A DNA stretch of 11,413 nt from Spirochaetia bacterium (GTDB lineage: Bacteria; Spirochaetota; Spirochaetia; Treponematales; Breznakiellaceae): assembly GCA_025997755.1 (NCBI GenBank), contig BNVA01000046.1, forward strand, positions 1 to 11,413, in the 5' to 3' direction. The translations under genes and the position numbers were made by a program. A model generated the notes under the pieces. That model saw nothing but the letters and a program-made list of their open reading frames with translations. It made no database searches and was not told the origin of the DNA. This document shows positions 6,277 to 11,413 of this stretch, piece after piece. The first letter of the stretch is position 1, and every line of letters starts with the position of its first letter.

Positions 6277-7545
6277 TTGACAAAATTCAACACTGTTTTA
6301 CTTTTTACTTTATCTTTTGCCGTGATTTTCGCTCTATCGTCTTGCGAGGATACAACAAAAGAGGTTACTCCGGCCGCTTCGGTTGCACAGGGTTTTTCCC
6401 CTCCTTCTGACGCCTTAACTGCAGGGAGTGAGCATCAGTTAAGAGCTTGGCTCACCGACCCGACGGAATATTATTCAAAAATCGTTTACACCGTAACGCA
6501 AGTAAATAAAATTACAGCACCGTTGACGGTTCCCAAAGATAAGATACTCTACTTGAATGGTTTATGCGTATTTTCAGGCGGAACATCTCTGACAGTTGAA
6601 AAAGACGGCGAAGTTCATTTTTACGATGGAAACTTTCACATTTCCGGCGAAAATGCCATTGTTGCCGTAGGTCCCTTGCTTGTGGAATCAGGCAGCTTGG
6701 TATTTGCGGATTTAACATCAAATTCGATAAACGGATTTGACAAAACTGTAAGTTTTATGTCCGGCAGCACTTTTTATCTTGAAAAATCAACCACACCGAT
6801 CTCAAATCTTGCACCGTATTTAAGAAATATCGGCGTAGCCGCGGATTTTTGGGGTACTATAAACGATGCACCGCCCAGTGAAATTATAAGAGTTGTCGGG
6901 GACAACGTAAATGTCAACCGCTCAATAGTGCTATATACCGAACAACCGGAGCTGGGAACAACTGAGTCTATCGAAGTAAGGGAGGGCTTGATTATCCTCT
7001 CCGACGGCGGAACTGTGTTACCTGCCCTTAAAACCTTGACCATAAACGGCGGTTTTTTCTATAAATCGGGCACATTAGGGACATCGGACGAAGGCTTGGC
7101 TATAACACTGGGACCAAAAGCAAATCTTTTTTTGCCATCCGTAGGCAAACTTGCAAATAATGTAACTGTTCCTCAAAGCGCATCTTTTACAATAAACAAG
7201 ATTGAAAACAACAACAGCAAACAAATTGTGTTTAAAGCCGGAAACAAAAACAGGCATGCGCCGAATTCCAGTATTGACCTTGTATTTTCCGGCGTCTCAA
7301 ACGGAACTTGGCTGTTAAACGAACCTAATGTAACGTTGGGCGATAAAGAAGTAATAATGATGCCCAGCGACCCATTTGAATTTGTGCTTCTAGGACTATC
7401 GTTACCTACTCCAAACAGCGCTTTTACTCTTGGAACCGGTAGTACATTAACCAATAACGGCATAATCTATGTGTCGGGCGGTTCCGCAACATTGACAAAA
7501 GGCGGCGGCGTTATAACCGGACCCGGTACTGTTTTATCGCCGTAA
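6277..7545 (+). CDS. Putative surface lipoprotein with beta-solenoid-like body, function unknown
   Basis: This 422-residue protein has a lipoprotein signal peptide: MTKF, a hydrophobic stretch (5-19), then the lipobox LSSC with Cys23 as the lipidation site, followed by an acidic, Thr-rich linker EDTTKEVTP. It should be anchored in a membrane after export. The rest is rich in short beta-prone units such as LTVEKDGEVHFYDGNFHIS, LLVESGSLVFADL, LTINGGFFYKSGTLG and, at the C-terminus, TLTNNGIIYVSGGSATLTKG followed by GVITGPGTVL. This pattern suggests a right-handed beta-helix or similar solenoid, as in many spirochaetal surface proteins; I see no catalytic motif. The start is TTG at 6277 with AGGAGG (6265-6270) 6 nt before it. 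It is a single gene, divergent from livG, and its last 12 bp overlap the end of the convergent ABC ATPase gene. I do not recognise a named family. Confidence 0.75.
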   Translation: MTKFNTVLLFTLSFAVIFALSSCEDTTKEVTPAASVAQGFSPPSDALTAGSEHQLRAWLTDPTEYYSKIVYTVTQVNKITAPLTVPKDKILYLNGLCVFSGGTSLTVEKDGEVHFYDGNFHISGENAIVAVGPLLVESGSLVFADLTSNSINGFDKTVSFMSGSTFYLEKSTTPISNLAPYLRNIGVAADFWGTINDAPPSEIIRVVGDNVNVNRSIVLYTEQPELGTTESIEVREGLIILSDGGTVLPALKTLTINGGFFYKSGTLGTSDEGLAITLGPKANLFLPSVGKLANNVTVPQSASFTINKIENNNSKQIVFKAGNKNRHAPNSSIDLVFSGVSNGTWLLNEPNVTLGDKEVIMMPSDPFEFVLLGLSLPTPNSAFTLGTGSTLTNNGIIYVSGGSATLTKGGGVITGPGTVLSP

Positions 7546-8271
7546 AGTTCCGCCTAACGCGCCTATAAGACGCATCTCCATGCCTGCAAGATCTTCCGGC
7601 ACAAAGCGCCTGTGTTTTGTGCCGACTGGCAGCATCTCGTCAAGAACAACTCCGCTGCCCTCGCTTCCAAGTACGATTATACGTTTTCCCAAGTAGAGAG
7701 CCTCGCGTGGATCGTGGGTTACGGCAATGAGAAAACGGCTTTCGGCGCTCATCAAAGTTTGCACCGCATCCATGAGTTGTATCCTAAGCGGTATATCAAG
7801 CGATTGAAACGGCTCGTCCATCAATATAAGCGGCGCAGGATATGCCCAAGCTCTGGCTATAGAAACCCGTTGTTTTTGTCCGCCGGATAACTCGTAGGGC
7901 ATGGCAGCTAAATAGCTTTCCATGGAGCTTAAAGAGAGAAAATGCCGCGCTCGCTGCTCCGACTCGGCTTTTCCCATGAGTTTTTCTATGGGAAGCATTA
8001 CATTTTTTAGCACATTAAGCGAATTTATAAGGCGCGGTTCTTGAAAAACAAAAGAAAATCTGTTGTTTTTTGTATCGGTTATGGTGATTTTGCCGGATTC
8101 CTGTCTTATAAGACCGGAAATCAGCCTGAGTAAGGTGGTTTTCCCGCATCCTGACGGTCCCAAAAAGACAACAGGGTTCTCATCTGCAATATTTTTGCCC
8201 AGAGTAAGGGAAAAACCGTTAAAAATTCGCTTTTCCGTAAAGCCGAAGTTCAAATTCTCTATGGCGATCAT
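7534..8271 (-). CDS. ABC transporter ATPase, nitrate/sulfonate/taurine type
   Basis: This 245-residue ATP-binding subunit belongs to the SsuB/TauB/NrtD-like group. It has Walker A GPSGCGKT (38-45), Q-loop Gln77 in FVFQEPRL, signature LSGGQKQRVSIARAW (128-142), Walker B LILMDEP (148-154), the D-loop FQSLD and H-loop His186 in AVTHDPREAL. FQEPRL and the DEPFQSLD form are typical of this group. Its ATG overlaps the permease stop by 4 nt (ATGA), so translation is probably coupled and the two proteins act together. It is the last gene of the three-gene operon and overlaps the 3' end of the convergent lipoprotein gene by 12 bp. The substrate is set by the binding protein and is not known: sulfonates, taurine, nitrate, or thiamine precursors are all handled by relatives. 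Confidence 0.9.
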   Translation of the reverse strand: MIAIENLNFGFTEKRIFNGFSLTLGKNIADENPVVFLGPSGCGKTTLLRLISGLIRQESGKITITDTKNNRFSFVFQEPRLINSLNVLKNVMLPIEKLMGKAESEQRARHFLSLSSMESYLAAMPYELSGGQKQRVSIARAWAYPAPLILMDEPFQSLDIPLRIQLMDAVQTLMSAESRFLIAVTHDPREALYLGKRIIVLGSEGSGVVLDEMLPVGTKHRRFVPEDLAGMEMRLIGALGGTLRR

Positions 8272-8957
8272 ATTTTACGCAAAATAAAAGCTAATACAAA
8301 TTCCGAGAAGGCGGATGCCGCCACCGCCGCTGCAGTCCACGCAAATAATTCGGGTGTTTCCAGATGAGCCTTTGCCTGCTGCATTCCGGTACCAAGCGCA
8401 GAAAGCGGCTGAACAAGCACTTCGGCGGCTATAACAACCTTCCAGCCAAGCGAAAGCCCGCTGCGAAGTCCGCCAGCCAAAAACGGCAATAGCGACGGCA
8501 AGTAGAGAAACCTTAAACGTTGGATCTTTGTTAAAGCGTAAACTTTGAACAATTCATCCATTTTCGGCTCTATAGCTCTGATGCCTTCTATGGTGTTCGC
8601 CGCCATAACCGGAAAAATCATCAAAAACGAGGTAAAAACAGGCGTTTTTTCGGCTCCAAAGGCAAGATATGCGATAAGGATGACTGACATTACAGGCGTA
8701 GCGGCTATAATCGAAAAAAAAGGGCTAAAAAAACCGGCAACCCGGCGGTTAAGACCGGCGGCAAGTCCCGCTCCAACTCCTAAAGGCACTGAAATTGCCA
8801 AGCCAACCAGTAAACGCACGATGGATGCGCCTAAGGCTCTTAAAAAATCTCCGCTGCAGACCAGCGGCAGGAACTTTTTCAAGACGGAAAATGGGGACGG
8901 CAGGATGATTTCACTTGCGACAAGCGCAGAACCTCCCCACCAGAGAAAAAAGATCAC
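8268..8957 (-). CDS. ABC transporter permease, nitrate/sulfonate/taurine type
   Basis: This 229-residue inner-membrane permease belongs to the SsuC/TauC-like BPD_transp_1 family. LPSPFSVLKKF near the N-terminus, SIVRLLVGLAISVPLGVGAG, ATPVMSVILIAYLAFG and the coupling-loop (EAA-like) segment FKVYALTKIQRLRFLYLPSL are all typical. About six membrane helices can be drawn. The start is uncertain. GTG 8955-8957, with AGGA 6 nt upstream, is the first usual start codon. However, the frame stays open further upstream and reads FPFLLGLA directly before the GTG, which together with VIFFLWWGG makes a normal 17-20-residue first helix. Starting at GTG cuts that helix in half, so a rarer start (a CTG lies there) may be used. 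The gap to the binding-protein stop is 46 nt. Confidence 0.88.
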   Translation of the reverse strand: MIFFLWWGGSALVASEIILPSPFSVLKKFLPLVCSGDFLRALGASIVRLLVGLAISVPLGVGAGLAAGLNRRVAGFFSPFFSIIAATPVMSVILIAYLAFGAEKTPVFTSFLMIFPVMAANTIEGIRAIEPKMDELFKVYALTKIQRLRFLYLPSLLPFLAGGLRSGLSLGWKVVIAAEVLVQPLSALGTGMQQAKAHLETPELFAWTAAAVAASAFSEFVLAFILRKI

Positions 8958-9003
8958 TGCCAGTCCTAACAGAAAAGGAAAAGTTCCTATCCCTGTTTTG
9001 TGT

Positions 9004-9966
9004 TTAGCGCGGGGCGTAATAGAAACTATCCTGCGGCATTTTGCCGCCTATGGACGCGGGTGCAAATTCCAAAAAAGTTTTAAAAAGCGACTCAAGCTGG
9101 GGTTTTGCCTGTACGGCATCAACAAAAACATAGTTGCTGCGCGGCACAGACATAGTTACCACAGGAGCGCGTACTCCAAGTTTATGTTTTTCAACAAGGT
9201 CGCCGGCCTCGGCAGGATTTGCTTTTACCCAGTTTATCGAATCTTTGCAGGCATCCAGAATGATCTTAATCACGGTAGGATTCGCATCCGCAAACGCGCC
9301 GTCTATAACCAAAACGGTCATAGGATAACTGCCGCCGCCTCCGGCTTTGATCCACTCCGCCTGAACATCGGCTATTGAGTATAATTTGCTGTTACCATTC
9401 TGAGCCATAGAAGCAAAAGGCTCCGGTATCAAGGCGCTGCTTATGCGCCCCGCTATGAGCGACTGCGCTATTTCGGGATAGGCAAGTGAAAAGTCCATAT
9501 TTATATCGGTGTCCGGCTTCAAGTTATGCGCCATAAGTATCTTCCTAAAAACATACTCAGGCACAGACCCCTGTCCCGCTACGGACACGCTTTTTCCGCG
9601 TAAGCCTTCTATACTTTTTATTGAAAGATCGGCTGTCAAAAGCCGCAGCATACCTTCGCCTGTAACAGCGGCTATTTTTAAATTTTTGCCGAAAGACGCA
9701 ATTTTTGCGGCGACATTGGGCGGTAAAATGCCTACCTTTGCCGAGCCGGACGTGAGCATACCCGCCATAAGCCCCGCGTCTCCCGCCGCCTCTACCGAAA
9801 CGTTAAACCCGGCAATTTTCGGCGGATTTTCAAAGAGCCGTATCATGCCGATACCGGACGGCCCTTTTAATCCCCAAACCGTCAAATTTTCATCGGCAAA
9901 ACACAAAGACACCGACGAAAAAGCTGAAAAAACCGTCAACAAAATTACAACCGCTATCTTTTTCAT
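9004..9966 (-). CDS. ABC transporter substrate-binding protein, NMT1/SsuA-like, exported
   Basis: This 320-residue periplasmic binding protein is the first gene of the import operon. A Sec signal peptide spans 1-24: MKK, hydrophobic AVVILLTVFSAF, then SVSLCFA, with likely cleavage before DENLTVWG. The Cys at 22 is not in a good lipobox because Leu precedes it. The mature part has the group's features: LTVWGLKGPSGIG, the AGMLTSGSAKVGILPPN segment (the protein samples two lobes around a small anion or pyrimidine-like ligand), SIEGLRGKSVSVAGQGSVPEYVFRK, and SLIAGRISSALIPEPFASM. This fold (NMT1/THI5, NitT/TauT) binds sulfonates, nitrate or thiamine precursors; the ligand here is unknown. The start ATG has no clear Shine-Dalgarno. 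A TATAAT hexamer lies 7 nt before it, so the message may be leaderless or nearly so. Confidence 0.88.
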   Translation of the reverse strand: MKKIAVVILLTVFSAFSSVSLCFADENLTVWGLKGPSGIGMIRLFENPPKIAGFNVSVEAAGDAGLMAGMLTSGSAKVGILPPNVAAKIASFGKNLKIAAVTGEGMLRLLTADLSIKSIEGLRGKSVSVAGQGSVPEYVFRKILMAHNLKPDTDINMDFSLAYPEIAQSLIAGRISSALIPEPFASMAQNGNSKLYSIADVQAEWIKAGGGGSYPMTVLVIDGAFADANPTVIKIILDACKDSINWVKANPAEAGDLVEKHKLGVRAPVVTMSVPRSNYVFVDAVQAKPQLESLFKTFLEFAPASIGGKMPQDSFYYAPR

Positions 9967-9973
9967 AATTAAA

Positions 9974-9979
9974 ATTATA
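9974..9979 (-). promoter_or_regulatory. -10 hexamer of the ABC import operon (possibly leaderless mRNA)
   Basis: On the minus strand, TATAAT (9979-9974) is an exact -10 element. Seven nucleotides separate it from the ATG, so transcription would begin at or beside the start codon. The -35 position (10002-9997, TAGAGA) is poor, suggesting an activator. The tandem heptamer TATACCT-TATACCT (plus strand, 10001-10014) overlaps that -35 and could be its site. Confidence 0.4.
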
Positions 9980-10046
9980 TACGATTTCTTTTATTTTCTC
10001 TATACCTTATACCTTGTGATATTAGTTTGCTGCGGAGCACGTGATA

Positions 10047-10075
10047 TTGACAGTTAGCATAATTTGATGTATTAT
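10047..10075 (+). promoter_or_regulatory. Sigma-70 promoter of the toxin-antitoxin operon
   Basis: TTGACA (10047-10052), a 17-bp spacer and TATTAT (10070-10075) make a near-consensus promoter. The start of transcription would be near 10082, leaving a 15-nt leader that holds the GGAG Shine-Dalgarno. This also rules out the in-frame TTG at 10064 as the antitoxin start. Confidence 0.75.
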
Positions 10076-10082
10076 TGTGCTA
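10055..10082. promoter_or_regulatory. Dyad operator of the toxin-antitoxin operon
   Basis: TAGCATAAT (10055-10063) and ATTGTGCTA (10074-10082) are inverted copies with one mismatch in nine, separated by 10 bp. The dyad covers the -10 and the predicted transcript start, where binding would block RNA polymerase. Phd/YefM antitoxins, alone or with toxin, repress their own promoters in this way (family knowledge). Confidence 0.5.
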
Positions 10083-10096
10083 TATGGAGATTTATT

Positions 10097-10390
10097 ATGC
10101 CAAATGCAGCCCAAATAAGACCTGTTTCTGATTTACGAAACAACTTCAGCGCTATTTCGCGTTTAGTTCACAGTATAGACGAACCTGTTTACCTTACAAA
10201 AAACGGACGTGGAGATATGGTTGTAATGAGTATAGAATCTTATGAGAATGAAAAATTTCAATCGGAAGTATACTCAAAACTAAAAGAAGCGGAAGTCCAA
10301 GCAAAAACTACAAAAAAACGATATACACATGAGGAAGTAATGCAAGACATTGATGCTATAATTTCCGGAGAAAGTTTGAGTGGACTATGA
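10097..10390 (+). CDS. Antitoxin, Phd/YefM family
   Basis: This 97-residue type II antitoxin should bind and neutralise the toxin encoded next to it and repress its own promoter. The N-terminal dimerising, DNA-binding Phd fold is clear: IRPVSDLRNNFSAISRLVHS (7-26), EPVYLTKNGRGDMVVMSIESYE (29-50). The hydrophilic, Lys/Glu-rich C-terminal half (51-97) is the part that normally wraps the toxin. I chose ATG 10097, preceded by GGAG (10086-10089) 7 nt before it, because the promoter places transcription start near 10082. The stop overlaps the toxin start by 11 nt. The region is visibly more AT-rich than the neighbouring transporter and clpB genes, which fits arrival by transfer. Confidence 0.9.
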   Translation: MPNAAQIRPVSDLRNNFSAISRLVHSIDEPVYLTKNGRGDMVVMSIESYENEKFQSEVYSKLKEAEVQAKTTKKRYTHEEVMQDIDAIISGESLSGL

Positions 10391-10688
10391 AATTTGCTAT
10401 TTACCGTTAGCAAGAATTGATATACGAGAAATTTTTACTTATATAACTCAAAAGTTAGAGGCTCCGCGTACGGCTAAAAAACTTCGTGACGAAATCGACA
10501 AAGCAATAAATGATCTTAAAAAAGCTCCATATTTGTGCGCTGTTTATCGTTCAAATAAAATTTTTGAATTTGAGTACCGTAAGAAGCAAGTTAAAAACTA
10601 TTCTGTTTTCTATGTTGTTAAAGAAAATACCATAGAGATACACCGGGTAATTTATTCCGCTAGAGATATTGATTCATTGCTAAAATAA
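10380..10688 (+). CDS. Toxin, RelE/ParE superfamily
   Basis: This 102-residue toxin is of the RelE/ParE fold. Members either cleave mRNA in the ribosome (RelE-like) or poison DNA gyrase (ParE-like), and sequence alone does not decide here. Typical features are the start block YEICYLPLARIDIREIFTYI (3-22), the helical hairpin APRTAKKLRDEIDKAINDL (28-46), then FEYRKKQVKNYSVFYVV (64-80) and IEIHRVIYSARDI (85-97), with conserved Arg67, Tyr74, Arg89 and Arg95. The start is GTG at 10380, within the last codons of the antitoxin gene. GGAG lies about 9 nt upstream. The ATG at 10387 is out of frame and soon hits a stop. The overlap couples toxin synthesis to antitoxin translation. The stop lies 13 nt from that of clpB on the other strand. 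Confidence 0.9.
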   Translation: MDYEICYLPLARIDIREIFTYITQKLEAPRTAKKLRDEIDKAINDLKKAPYLCAVYRSNKIFEFEYRKKQVKNYSVFYVVKENTIEIHRVIYSARDIDSLLK

Positions 10689-10701
10689 AGCGCCTATGCG
10701 G

Positions 10702-11413
10702 CTATCCAAACGCCAGTCCGGCGCCGTCAAAATCCGCAGTTATGGATGCGCCGTCTTTTATTTTTCCGGCTATAATTGCCTTTGCCAGCGGATTTTCAAG
10801 CTCCGTTTGTATTGCGCGTTTTAGAGGACGCGCTCCGAAAACAGGATCGTAGCCGCGCTGTACAAGCATTGTTTTTGCCGCACCGGTAAGGTTTAGCGTG
10901 ATTTTCCTGTCGGCAAGCCGTTTTTTTAACGATTCCAGTTGTATATCAACGATTTTGACTAGTTGTTCCTTGCCTAAACGGTTAAAAATCACCGTTTCGT
11001 CTATACGGTTAAGAAATTCCGGTCTAAAATGCAGTTTTAAAAGATCGTTCAGGGAATTTTTTATATCGTCCGGCGATTTTGCCTCTAAAATAAGTTCCGA
11101 TCCAAGGTTGCTTGTCTGTATTATTATGGTATTCTTAAAATCAATAACCCTACCCTGACCATCGGTAAGGCGTCCATCGTCTAAAATCTGTAAGAAAACG
11201 TTAAAAACCTCGTTGTGAGCCTTCTCGATCTCGTCAAAAAGTATGACGCTGTACGGACGTCTTCGTACAGCCTCCGTTAACTGACCACCCTGCTCATAGC
11301 CCACATACCCGGGCGGCGCTCCTATCAGTCTGCTTACCGAATGTTTTTCGCCGTATTCGCTCATATCAATTCTTGTAAGAGCCTTCTCATCGTTAAAAAG
11401 AAAATCGGCAAGC
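10702..11413 (-). CDS. clpB: ATP-dependent disaggregase ClpB, C-terminal part (5' end outside window)
   Basis: ClpB is a hexameric AAA+ chaperone that, with DnaK, threads aggregated proteins through its pore. The frame is open to the right edge and reads [28 protein letters not shown], so the ATG at 11364 is internal. About 237 codons of a usual length near 860 are visible, from the second AAA+ module onward: the pore loop in [13 protein letters not shown], Walker [31 protein letters not shown], the sensor TSNLGSELI, the region holding the arginine finger [11 protein letters not shown], and the D2 small domain with [32 protein letters not shown] and the lack of a zinc-binding domain favour ClpB over ClpA or ClpC. 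The protein ends in a short tail, GAGLAFG. Heat-shock control would lie outside the window. Confidence 0.93.
   Translation of the reverse strand, partial: LADFLFNDEKALTRIDMSEYGEKHSVSRLIGAPPGYVGYEQGGQLTEAVRRRPYSVILFDEIEKAHNEVFNVFLQILDDGRLTDGQGRVIDFKNTIIIQTSNLGSELILEAKSPDDIKNSLNDLLKLHFRPEFLNRIDETVIFNRLGKEQLVKIVDIQLESLKKRLADRKITLNLTGAAKTMLVQRGYDPVFGARPLKRAIQTELENPLAKAIIAGKIKDGASITADFDGAGLAFG

Noticed and set aside
8545..9378. Long open plus-strand frame (277 codons) across the permease and binding-protein genes
   Set aside because: It is antisense to two clearly conserved genes, its product is basic and low in recognisable motifs, and it has no ribosome site. It is a shadow of those genes.
9509..10057. 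Plus-strand frame of 182 codons opposite the binding-protein gene
   Set aside because: Antisense to the signal peptide and first lobe of the binding protein, with no recognisable family or start signal.

Overview
The window reads as a stretch of bacterial chromosome, densely packed and of moderate G+C, from a Gram-negative-type organism. I favour a Treponema-like spirochaete, tentatively. The reasons are a split transketolase, a small four-cysteine protein of a type I associate with spirochaetes and deltaproteobacteria, a lipoprotein with an LSSC lipobox and a solenoid-like body, a TauT/NitT-type ABC operon, and a group 2 sigma-70 factor that appears to be read from a sigma-54 promoter, as rpoS is in Borrelia. 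No single gene proves the assignment.

Layout. Left edge, plus strand: the 3' part of a transketolase C-terminal-subunit gene, then a 69-residue Cys-rich protein. Facing them on the minus strand is a run of five genes read right to left: livG, livF (one frameshift), an MscS-type channel gene, a sigma-70 family factor gene and argD. Next, on the plus strand, is a 422-residue putative lipoprotein. It converges with a minus-strand three-gene ABC import operon: binding protein, permease, ATPase. To the right, on the plus strand, is an AT-rich Phd/YefM plus RelE/ParE toxin-antitoxin pair with its own well-formed promoter and a dyad operator. The right edge holds the 3' end of clpB on the minus strand.

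How the genes work together. LivG and LivF are the two ATPases of a branched-chain amino acid (or related) importer, but the permeases and binding protein are not here, and livF carries an extra A in a run of nine, so the locus may be decaying or may rely on slippage. The sigma factor and argD lie 35 nt apart and probably form one transcript. Upstream is a near-consensus -24/-12 element placed so that the transcript starts about 23 nt before the ATG, with two inverted repeats further upstream where an enhancer-binding protein could sit. This candidate RpoN-to-sigma-factor relay, with an amino-acid biosynthetic gene attached, is the most interesting signal here. The other notable signals are the livF homopolymer frameshift, a GGGTGGGT-containing duplicated 12-mer between livF and mscS, and three tail-to-tail gene junctions with no room for terminators. 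No gene-free stretch reaches 300 bases; the longest is 3086-3300. I found no tRNA, rRNA, CRISPR array or insertion sequence.
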